The notes under the pieces were generated by a model. It made no database searches, was not told the DNA's origin, and saw only the letters and a program-made list of their open reading frames with translations. A DNA stretch of 64,000 bases, taken from the NCBI RefSeq assembly GCF_028368935.1, contig NZ_JAQNDK010000003.1:1116001-1180000 (forward strand), written 5' to 3'. This stretch comes from Sorangium aterium. Its GTDB lineage: Bacteria > Myxococcota_A > Polyangia > Polyangiales > Polyangiaceae. A program made the position numbers and the translations under genes. Within the stretch, counting starts at the first letter, position 1. The number at the start of each line of letters is the position of its first letter. This document shows, one piece after another, positions 8,492 to 15,560 of the stretch.

Positions 8492-8711
8492 AGCAGCCCG
8501 ACGCGCGCCGCCTTGCTGACTGGCCGCAACCCCCACTCCGTCGGCATGGGCTGTATCACCGAGCTGTATACCGCCGTTGTGCCCCGACTTCGCAGGTAGC
8601 GGGGACAACCGCTTTACAGGCAAGGTGCACTGGGCGGAGATCGAGCTGACGGGCGAACCCGCCGAGGTGAGCCCCGAGCACGAGTTGCACGCGCTGGAGG
8701 CGATCCAGTGA
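8492..8711 (+). pseudogene. Arylsulfatase remnant (two short pieces, internal deletion)
   Basis: In one frame (8492-8599) the sequence reads SSPTRAALLTGRNPHSVGMG, which is the active-site signature region of arylsulfatases. The residue that becomes formylglycine would be a Ser in place of the usual Cys of CSPTR. A stop follows after 35 codons. Immediately afterwards, in a different frame (about 8603-8711), comes FTGKVHWAEIEL and a short acidic tail ending in TGA, matching the extreme C-terminus of the same family. The several-hundred-residue core is missing. This is a decayed gene filling most of the 8302-8862 gap. Nothing is recognisable in 8712-8862. Confidence 0.65.
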
Positions 8712-8862
8712 CACCTTGACCCGGCCGGACGGGCGGCCCGCTTCCGCGCTCAGCTCTGGTACTACAGTCGTACTTCGATGAGGCAGGCGACCCCGTCCTG
8801 CCGCCGCAGGCGCCTTTTGGGTGGTCGCGGCCGGCGAGGGGGCTCTCGTAGCCGGGCGGTGG

Positions 8863-10431
8863 CTACACCGCGCCGTCGCGGAGCCACTCGCCGAACCGCT
8901 CGCCGATCATCAGCGCTGTCAGGTTCGTGTTCACGCTCGGGATGGTCGGCATGATGCTCGCGTCCGCGACGACGAGGCCCTCGACGCCGCGGACCCGCCC
9001 GCGCCCGTCGACCGCCGCCGAGACGTCCCCCTCGGGCCCCATCGGGGCCGTCCCGCACGGGTGGTAGCCCGAGCCGCAGCTCCTGTAGATCCACCGCTCC
9101 AGCGCCTCGCGCCGCCTCAGCGTGCGCTCCATCGGCCAGACGAACCAGCCGAGCTCGCGCATCGGCGCGGTGCGGGCGATCTCGTACGCGAGCTCCAGCG
9201 CGTCGACCGCGCGCGACAGGTCGTCGCGGTCGACGAGCAGGTTCGAGACGATGCGGGGCCGCGCGTGCGGATCGGCGCTCAGGTGCTCGATGCGGCCGAC
9301 GCCGCGCGGCTTGCCGATGCAGCACGCGATCGCGAACGCCGGTATCGTGAGGCGCGGGTGCAGCGGGAAGAACGAGCCCGGCTGGAGCATCACGTCGTTC
9401 GGGTACTGGCTGCCGCGCGACGTGTAGCGGAGCATCGTCTGGACGAGCGGCTGGCGAAGGACGTCGATCAGGCCGCGGCGGCGCGGCCACAGGCCGATGG
9501 CGGCCCCCGGATGATCGAGCAGCCGCGCCCCCACGGCGGGCACGTCGGACACGAGCGCGACCCCGAGGCGCGCGAGCTCGGCCCGCGGCCCGATCCCGCT
9601 GCGCAGGAGGATCCCCGGCGTCGCGATCGCGCCGGCGCTCAGCACCACCTTCCGCGTCGCGACGACCTCGACGCGCCCGTCGGTCTCGATCTCGACCCCC
9701 TCGACGCGGCGGTTCCGCACGAGCACCCGCCGCACCGTCGTGCGCGGCCGGAGCCGAAGGTTCTCGCGCCGGCGCACCTCGGCGGTCAGGTAGCAGCGCG
9801 CCGCGCTCATGCGCTGTCCGTCGATCTTGTTCATCGCGTGCGGCCCGACGCCGCCGGGCGCGCGCGGATCGTTGGTGTCCGCGCACTCGGGGTGGCCGAG
9901 CGCCCTGCACCCGTCGACGAACGCCGCCTGCCACGGCACGAGCTCCTCGCGCCGGGCGCGGCGGATCGGCACCGGGCCGCCCTTGCCGTGCCAGGGCTCG
10001 CCGAAGTCGAGATCGTCCTCGAGGCGCTTGAAATAGGGCAGGCAGGCGTCGAAGCCCCACTCGGGAAGGCCGAGCGCCGCCCACTCGTCGTAGTCGTAAG
10101 GCTGGCCGCGGACCGCGATGCACGTGTTCACGGCCGACGAGCCGCCGACCACCTTGCCGCGCGGGAAGAGGAACATGATCTGCCCGGGCGTCGGCCGGTG
10201 GCGATAGCCCCAGTCGTGCGCGAGCCACGAGTTGCGGGTGCCGTCCCGCAGATCGGCGGGCAGGCCCTCCGGGTCCGGGTAGTCCGGGCCAGCCTCGAGC
10301 AGCAGGACCTCGCGATCCGCGCGCTCCGTGACGCGCGCCGCGATCACGGCGCCCGCCGAGCCGGCCCCGACGACGACGAGCTCGGCGGCGCCGGCCGGGC
10401 GGGGCGAAGAGGACAGTGACGATCGAAACAC
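8863..10431 (-). CDS. GMC family FAD-dependent oxidoreductase (choline dehydrogenase-like)
   Basis: About 522 residues, the normal size for glucose-methanol-choline oxidoreductases. The N-terminal dinucleotide fold reads VVVGAGSAGAVIA. The GMC signature follows in GKVVGGSSAVNTCIAVRG, and the C-terminal segment has YHPCGTAPMG with the catalytic His, then VNTNLTALMIGERFGEWL. It should oxidise an alcohol using FAD, substrate unknown. The long open frame continues far upstream, but that part is only antisense to nirB. I chose GTG 10431 because it sits just before the FAD fold; the ribosome-binding site is weak, so the start is uncertain. It is divergent from the nitrite reductase operon. Confidence 0.85.
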   Translation of the reverse strand: MFRSSLSSSPRPAGAAELVVVGAGSAGAVIAARVTERADREVLLLEAGPDYPDPEGLPADLRDGTRNSWLAHDWGYRHRPTPGQIMFLFPRGKVVGGSSAVNTCIAVRGQPYDYDEWAALGLPEWGFDACLPYFKRLEDDLDFGEPWHGKGGPVPIRRARREELVPWQAAFVDGCRALGHPECADTNDPRAPGGVGPHAMNKIDGQRMSAARCYLTAEVRRRENLRLRPRTTVRRVLVRNRRVEGVEIETDGRVEVVATRKVVLSAGAIATPGILLRSGIGPRAELARLGVALVSDVPAVGARLLDHPGAAIGLWPRRRGLIDVLRQPLVQTMLRYTSRGSQYPNDVMLQPGSFFPLHPRLTIPAFAIACCIGKPRGVGRIEHLSADPHARPRIVSNLLVDRDDLSRAVDALELAYEIARTAPMRELGWFVWPMERTLRRREALERWIYRSCGSGYHPCGTAPMGPEGDVSAAVDGRGRVRGVEGLVVADASIMPTIPSVNTNLTALMIGERFGEWLRDGAV

Positions 10432-10593
10432 CTTGGAAACTCGACCTACACGGGATCGCGCCGCCGGGCAACGAACCCTCGAAACTGTCCTCGCTGTATG
10501 ACGGTGGTGCGGCGCCAGAGCGCCGCGGCGCGCGCCGGGCGGCGTACGGCGCGCCCCCGTCCGATGGTCCGATGATCCGCCCGGGAGGCCACA

Positions 10594-10938
10594 TTGGAAA
10601 CACCGAGGTTCATACAGGGTGTCTACTCGTTCGAGGGGCAGGGCCTGGAGCAGCCGGTGCCCCTTCGTCCTGCGGTCGGGTACACCGTCCCGCGGGACAA
10701 GCGCGCTCAGCTCATCTACCTGCGCGCGGGCAACTCCACGTCCGAGCTCATCTACCTGCTCCTCAAGCGCGACGGGCACCCGATGCGCTATTTCCCGATC
10801 GGCGCCAAGGGGGCGATCCACGTGCCCCTCGTGATCGTGGAGGACATCCACCCGGAGAGCGTGATCGAGCTGTGCGTGGGCGCGCCCGAAGGCGCGCGCG
10901 GGCTCGCGACGATCGACATCGGCCTGGCGGAGATCTGA
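10594..10938 (+). CDS. Small conserved-looking protein at the head of the nirBD operon
   Basis: A 114-residue soluble protein starting at TTG 10594 and ending 3 bp before nirB, so almost certainly co-transcribed and possibly translationally coupled with it. It contains a run of beta-type segments (YTVPRDKRAQLIYLRAG, HPMRYFPIGAKGAIHVPLVIVE) and no cysteines for a metal centre apart from one near the C-terminus. I do not recognise the family. Its position suggests an accessory or regulatory role in nitrite reduction. An ATG start is not available in frame at this point. Confidence 0.65.
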   Translation: METPRFIQGVYSFEGQGLEQPVPLRPAVGYTVPRDKRAQLIYLRAGNSTSELIYLLLKRDGHPMRYFPIGAKGAIHVPLVIVEDIHPESVIELCVGAPEGARGLATIDIGLAEI

Positions 10939-10941
10939 GCC

Positions 10942-13386
10942 ATGCAGAAGAAGCGAAAGCTCGTGTTGATAGGCAACGGGATGGCCGGCGTCCGCACGGT
11001 CGAGGAGATCCTCGCGCGGGGCGGCGCCGATCAGTTCGAGATCACCATCTTCGGCGACGAGCCCTATGGCAATTACAACCGCATCCTGCTCTCGGAGGTG
11101 CTGAACGGCTCCCAGGACCCGAGCGAGATCTTCCTGAATCCCCTGGCCTGGTACCGGGAGAACGGCGTCCAGCTCCACGCGGGCGTGCGCGCGCGGGCCA
11201 TCCACCGGCACTCGCGCCAGGTGACCGGCGATCACGGGGTCGTCGCGCCCTATGACAACCTGATCATCGCGACGGGCAGCTCTCCGTACATCCCGCCGAT
11301 CCAGGGGGTGCGGCTGGAGGGCGGCAGGGAGAAGCCCGGTGTGTTCGTGTTCCGCAGCCTGGACGACTGCCACAAGATCGCCCAGTACGCGCGGGGCAAG
11401 CGGAGCGCCGCGGTCATCGGCGGCGGGCTCCTCGGGCTCGAGGCCGCGCGCGGGCTGCAGAACTTCGGCCTCGACGTCCACGTCGTCCACATCAGCGGTC
11501 ACCTGATGGGGCAGCAGCTCGACGCCACGGCGGGCGGCATCCTGAGGACCACGCTGGAGCAGCTCGGCGTGACGGTGCACCTCAACAAGAGCACGAAGGA
11601 GGTGCTCGGAGACGACCGCGTGACGGGGCTCCGCTTCGCCGACGACGAGACGCTCGCCTGCGATCTCGTGGTGATCTCCGCGGGCATCCGGCCGAACGTG
11701 GAGATCGCCCTGCGCGCCGGCCTGACCGTCGAGCGCGGGATCGTGGTGGACAACCACATGCGCTCGCCCGACGACCCGAGGGTCTACGCCGTCGGCGAGT
11801 GCGCGCAGCACCGGGGGCAGGTCTACGGGCTCGTGGCGCCGCTCTGGGAGCAGGGCAAGGTGCTGGCCGACCACATCACGAAGCGCAACGAGAAGGCCTC
11901 CTACGCCGGCTCGAAGGTCTCCACGAAGCTGAAGGTCATGGGCATCCAGCTCGCCTCGATGGGCATCACCGAGCCCGCCGACGATCGCGACGAGATCGTG
12001 CAGTTCCTCGAGCCGAAGAAGGGCACGTACAAGAAGCTCATCATCCGCGACGGCAGGCTGCTCGGCGGCATCCTCCTCGGCGACGTCAGCAAGGCCGCGT
12101 ACCTGATGCAGGCGTTCGACAAGAGCACGCCGCTCCCGGAAGAGCGGCTGTCGCTGCTGTTCGATATCGGCGCGCCCTCGCCGCAGGCGACGATCGAGGA
12201 GATGCCGCAGGGGATGCAGGTCTGCAACTGCAACGGCGTCACCAAGGAGGGCCTCGTCGCGTGTGTGCGCTCCGGCAAGCGGACGCTCCGGACCGTCATG
12301 GACGCGACGCGGGCTGGCATGGGCTGCGGCGCCTGCAAGCAGCTCGTCTCGGAGGTCGTGGCGTGGGCGTGCGGGGGCGCGGCGGAGCAGGACCCCGCGG
12401 CCAGCTACTACGTGCCTGGCGTTCCGCTGAGCAAGCCCGAGCTGGTCCAGGCGATCCGCGAGAGGAGGCTACGGTCGGTGTCCGCCGTGTTCCGCGAGCT
12501 CGCCGGCGGGAACGAGGACCCGGGGAGCAAGCCGGGGCTCGCGTCGCTGCTCCGCACGTTATGGCACCACGAATACGACGACGAGCGCGACGCCCGCTTC
12601 ATCAACGACCGAGTTCACGCCAACATCCAGAAGGACGGCACCTTCAGCGTGATCCCGCAGATCGCCGGGGGCATCACGTCGGCCGCGCAGCTGCGGCGGA
12701 TCGCGGACGTCGTCGACAAGTACCGCGTGCCGCTCGTGAAGCTCACCGGCGGCCAGCGCATCGACCTGCTCGGCGTGAAGAAGGAGGACCTGCCGGCGGT
12801 GTGGCGCGACCTCGAGATGCCCTCGGGGTTCGCTTACGGAAAGTCGTACCGCACGTGCAAGAGCTGCGTGGGGAGCGATTTCTGCCGGTACGGGCTCGGC
12901 GACAGCATCGCGCTCGCCGTGAAGATCGAGGACCGCTTCCAGGGCATGGACACGCCGGCCAAGCTGAAGCTCGCGACGGCGGGCTGTCCACGCAACTGCT
13001 CCGAGGCGATGGTGAAGGACGTCGGGGCCGTCGCGGTGGAGGGCGGCAAGTGGGAGATCTACGTGGGCGGCGCGGCCGGCGCCCACGTGCGCAAGGGCGA
13101 CGTGCTGTGCACGGTCGACGCGCACGAGGACGTGCTCCGGCTCATGGGCCGCTTCATCCAGTATTACCGCGAGAACGCCAGGTACCTGGAGCGGACGTAC
13201 GGCTTCGTGGAGCGCGTCGGCATCCAGAAGATCCGCGCCGTGGTCGTGGACGACAGCGAGGGCATCGCGGCGCGCCTCGACGAGGAGATGCGGAAGACGG
13301 TTGAGGCGTACCGCGATCCGTGGAGAGAGGCGTACGCCCCGGCGACGCCGAACCAGTTCCGATCGGTGCTGCCGATCGTGCAATGA
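10942..13386 (+). CDS. nirB: Assimilatory nitrite reductase [NAD(P)H], large subunit
   Basis: The 814-residue enzyme reduces nitrite to ammonium in the cytoplasm with NAD(P)H. In order it shows an FAD-binding N-terminus (GNGMAG, residues 12-17), an NAD fold (IGGGLLGLEAARGL), a BFD-type [2Fe-2S] region (VCNCNG near 430, GCGACKQ near 460) and a sirohaem/[4Fe-4S] C-terminal half. That half contains FINDRVHANIQKDGTFSV, CVGSDFC (about 641) and CPRNC (about 682), which together supply the cluster cysteines. Length and domain order fit the family. A 183-bp piece of this gene (12391-12573) is repeated downstream at 15285-15467. nirD follows after 10 bp. Confidence 0.95.
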   Translation: MQKKRKLVLIGNGMAGVRTVEEILARGGADQFEITIFGDEPYGNYNRILLSEVLNGSQDPSEIFLNPLAWYRENGVQLHAGVRARAIHRHSRQVTGDHGVVAPYDNLIIATGSSPYIPPIQGVRLEGGREKPGVFVFRSLDDCHKIAQYARGKRSAAVIGGGLLGLEAARGLQNFGLDVHVVHISGHLMGQQLDATAGGILRTTLEQLGVTVHLNKSTKEVLGDDRVTGLRFADDETLACDLVVISAGIRPNVEIALRAGLTVERGIVVDNHMRSPDDPRVYAVGECAQHRGQVYGLVAPLWEQGKVLADHITKRNEKASYAGSKVSTKLKVMGIQLASMGITEPADDRDEIVQFLEPKKGTYKKLIIRDGRLLGGILLGDVSKAAYLMQAFDKSTPLPEERLSLLFDIGAPSPQATIEEMPQGMQVCNCNGVTKEGLVACVRSGKRTLRTVMDATRAGMGCGACKQLVSEVVAWACGGAAEQDPAASYYVPGVPLSKPELVQAIRERRLRSVSAVFRELAGGNEDPGSKPGLASLLRTLWHHEYDDERDARFINDRVHANIQKDGTFSVIPQIAGGITSAAQLRRIADVVDKYRVPLVKLTGGQRIDLLGVKKEDLPAVWRDLEMPSGFAYGKSYRTCKSCVGSDFCRYGLGDSIALAVKIEDRFQGMDTPAKLKLATAGCPRNCSEAMVKDVGAVAVEGGKWEIYVGGAAGAHVRKGDVLCTVDAHEDVLRLMGRFIQYYRENARYLERTYGFVERVGIQKIRAVVVDDSEGIAARLDEEMRKTVEAYRDPWREAYAPATPNQFRSVLPIVQ

Positions 13387-13396
13387 GGGGTGCGAC

Positions 13397-13714
13397 ATGG
13401 AGATCACGATTGGACCCCTGTCGGCGATCCCGCCGGGCGAGGGGCGCGCGTTCGAGGTCGGATCGGAGCGCATCGCGGTGTTCGTGACGCGCGAAGGCCG
13501 CGTGTTCGCCACGCAGGCGAGCTGTCCGCACCGCGGCGGCCCGCTGGTCGACGGGCTGCTCGGCGGCTGCACGCTCATCTGCCCGCTGCACGCCCAGAAG
13601 TTCAACCTGGAGACGGGAGAGGCCCTGAGCGGCGGGGAGGGGCTCAAGACCTATCCCGTCCGCCTGAGCGCGACGAACCAGATCCTGGTGCGGATCGAGG
13701 GCGGCGTGGGCTGA
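13397..13714 (+). CDS. nirD: Nitrite reductase small subunit, Rieske-type
   Basis: A 105-residue protein of the NirD family, which adopts a Rieske fold. CPHRGGP and CPLHAQKF supply the Cys-X-His and Cys-X2-His ligands, so this version should bind a [2Fe-2S] cluster, unlike some enterobacterial NirD proteins that lack the ligands. It partners with NirB for NAD(P)H-dependent nitrite reduction. The ATG at 13397 lies 10 bp after nirB; the longer open frame upstream overlaps nirB in another frame and is rejected. Confidence 0.93.
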   Translation: MEITIGPLSAIPPGEGRAFEVGSERIAVFVTREGRVFATQASCPHRGGPLVDGLLGGCTLICPLHAQKFNLETGEALSGGEGLKTYPVRLSATNQILVRIEGGVG

Positions 13715-13747
13715 GCGCCACCTTCCCCGCCGGGGGGCTCTGCGATA

Positions 13748-13938
13748 GCGCGTCTTTGGGTACGCTACCGGAGCGCGTCGCGCGTCACGCGACGTTGCCT
13801 GGAGGGTTCCCGTTCGTCATGGTCGACCCCACGACAGCCGCACCGCTCGCCCCCGGCACCGTCCTCGGGGGCGATCTCCGCATCGTCCGCCCCCTGAGCC
13901 AGGGAGGCGTCATGACCCATGGCGCCCCCTCTGCCTGA
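13748..13938 (+). pseudogene. Truncated duplicate of the Ser/Thr kinase 5' end
   Basis: Bases 13748-13908 match 15490-15650 with only about three differences by eye, including the ribosome-binding region and the start codon (ATG 13819 here, 15561 in the intact gene). The copy encodes MVDPTTAAPL through the start of the glycine-rich loop (LSQGG). It then runs into unrelated sequence and stops at 13938, giving 39 residues with no kinase domain. It therefore marks a duplication breakpoint, with the lipase cassette inserted immediately after it. Confidence 0.85.
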
Positions 13939-14012
13939 ATTCGGTATTCATGGAAAGCCGCGTGTGGCCGGAATCAACTTTGATCCCACAAAGTAAGAAT
14001 TGGAACAGGTGG

Positions 14013-14031
14013 ACCCGCCTTGCGGGTTTTT
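14013..14031 (+). terminator. Rho-independent terminator before the lipase gene
   Basis: A perfect ACCCGC-CTT-GCGGGT hairpin is followed at once by TTTT. It lies after the truncated kinase copy and 24 bp before the lipase start, so it could insulate the lipase from nirBD read-through or act as an attenuator. Confidence 0.7.
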
Positions 14032-14054
14032 GAGCTGGGTTCTAGGAGCAGGGA

Positions 14055-15215
14055 ATGAGGATCGAGGCGGTTCGTGTCCGCAAAGATGTGCGTTCCAGCG
14101 CGAGCATCGCCTTCGCGCGTCCGGTCAGCGAAAACATCGATTACATGGTGAACAAGCCAGAGGGGGCGCACGACGACCTCATCGCCGGCCTCCTCGCCGT
14201 CGCGTCGGTGTATGCATACTCGGACATCTACACGTTCGCCGAGACGATGGTTGAAACCGGCTTGGGCGGCGGGGCCGAGATCGTCGGCATCGCCAACGCT
14301 ATCCCGGAGATGTTCGTAGATACGAACGCCTACCTCATCCAGACCGCGGACAAGCGGCTGGCGGTCCTCTCCATCCGGGGGACGAGGATGACGAACATCA
14401 GCAATTGGTTCGGGGACGCTAGCATCGCCTCGGTCATGTACACGACGAGCTCGTTCGTCGAGACCTTCGCAGGGCGTATCCATGGCGGCTTCCTTCAAAT
14501 CGCTTCGGTGATGATGCCCTCAATCTATCGCATGCTCAAATACGCCTTGAAGGGCTATTCCATCTGCGCCGGCGCGGTCCGGGAAAATGCCAAATTCCAG
14601 GATTGTGTGACGGAGGCATCGTGGCGTGGCGAGATGAACCGACCGGGCACCGAGAGAGAAGAGGAACCGGGCGTCGCGGGTCATCTCCCGCCGCTGCCCC
14701 CGGAGAACGCCCCGAACAAGCTGGAAGCGCTCTACATCACCGGTCACAGCCTAGGCGGCGCGCTCGCCGTCTTGATGGCGGCGACGCTTCGGTGGCCCCT
14801 CAGCGAAAAGCTGCGCGGCATTTACACCTACGGGCAACCGATGGTCGGCGACAAGCGCACGGCCGAGAGGTACCAGCCAAAATTCGGCCACAAACTCTAC
14901 CGCCACATCTATGGTGTGGACGTGATTCCGCGCCTGCCCCCGCTCACGATGGGGAGGTTCGTGCATTTCGGCAAGGAGTTCGCATCGAGCCATCGAGGGT
15001 GGGTGCCCCGCAGCGGGGCCGTGACCCCGGTGTGCACGGGTACGGGGGCGGCTGTTCTTGGTCTCTTCGGCCTCCTTCAGGAACAGCTGATCGGCGTCCC
15101 GTCACTTCAGCGGTTGCCCCTGCCTTACTCCTTGGCCGATCACAAGCCGCTTAACTACCTGTACATGTCATGGGCGGATTTCGTCGTGGGCGCCGCTGTC
15201 CCGATGATCGGGTGA
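14055..15215 (+). CDS. Class 3 (Fungal_lipase-type) lipase-like hydrolase
   Basis: The 386-residue protein shows LAVLSIRGT, the nucleophile elbow ITGHSLGGAL with Ser232, and after it YTYGQPMVGD and HIYGVDVIPRLPP, the usual Asp region of class 3 lipases. A His near the C-terminus (ADHKPLNYL) would complete the triad. No signal peptide is evident. AGGAG precedes the ATG at good spacing. Base composition is noticeably less GC-rich than neighbouring genes, and the gene sits exactly between a truncated kinase copy and a displaced nirB fragment, so it looks like an insertion. Confidence 0.8.
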   Translation: MRIEAVRVRKDVRSSASIAFARPVSENIDYMVNKPEGAHDDLIAGLLAVASVYAYSDIYTFAETMVETGLGGGAEIVGIANAIPEMFVDTNAYLIQTADKRLAVLSIRGTRMTNISNWFGDASIASVMYTTSSFVETFAGRIHGGFLQIASVMMPSIYRMLKYALKGYSICAGAVRENAKFQDCVTEASWRGEMNRPGTEREEEPGVAGHLPPLPPENAPNKLEALYITGHSLGGALAVLMAATLRWPLSEKLRGIYTYGQPMVGDKRTAERYQPKFGHKLYRHIYGVDVIPRLPPLTMGRFVHFGKEFASSHRGWVPRSGAVTPVCTGTGAAVLGLFGLLQEQLIGVPSLQRLPLPYSLADHKPLNYLYMSWADFVVGAAVPMIG

Positions 15216-15246
15216 GCGGGAAAGATCGCGCATTCTTCCTCATCCG

Positions 15247-15269
15247 CCATTGAACACCCTCTTCAATGG
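15247..15269. repeat. Perfect inverted repeat between the lipase and the nirB fragment
   Basis: CCATTGAA and TTCAATGG surround a 7-nt spacer. There is no T-run, so it is not a standard terminator. It lies about 15 bp before the displaced nirB sequence begins and may be a junction relic of the cassette or a weak transcript end for the lipase. Confidence 0.5.
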
Positions 15270-15284
15270 ACCGAAGTGGAGGAC

Positions 15285-15467
15285 TACCCCGCGGCGAGCG
15301 ACTACGTGCCCGGCGTTCCGCTGAGCAAGCCCGAGCTCGTCCAGGCGATCCGCGAGCGCAGGCTCAGGTCGGTGTCCGCCGTCTTCCGCGAGCTCGCCGG
15401 CGGGAACGAGGAGCCGGGGAGCAAGCCGGGGCTCGCGTTGCCGCTCCGCACGCTATGGCACCACGAA
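15285..15467 (+). pseudogene. Displaced nirB fragment fused in frame upstream of the kinase
   Basis: These 183 bp correspond to 12391-12573 inside nirB, with roughly 14 differences by eye, many of them synonymous. The encoded segment YVPGVPLSKPELVQAIRERR is shared with NirB. It lacks both the redox and the sirohaem domains, so it cannot function as reductase. The frame stays open from GTG 15276 through into the kinase, so a 95-residue NirB-derived extension of the kinase is formally possible. Confidence 0.85.
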
Positions 15468-15560
15468 GACGAGGCGGAGCCCCTCGATCGCGCGTCTTTG
15501 GGTACGCTACCGGAGCGCGTCGCGCGTCACGCGACGTTGCCTGGAGGGTTCCCGTTCGTC

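Noticed and set aside
10432-11874. N-terminal extension of the GMC oxidoreductase frame across nirB
   Set aside because: The added sequence is antisense to nirB and has no motif; the FAD fold begins immediately after GTG 10431.
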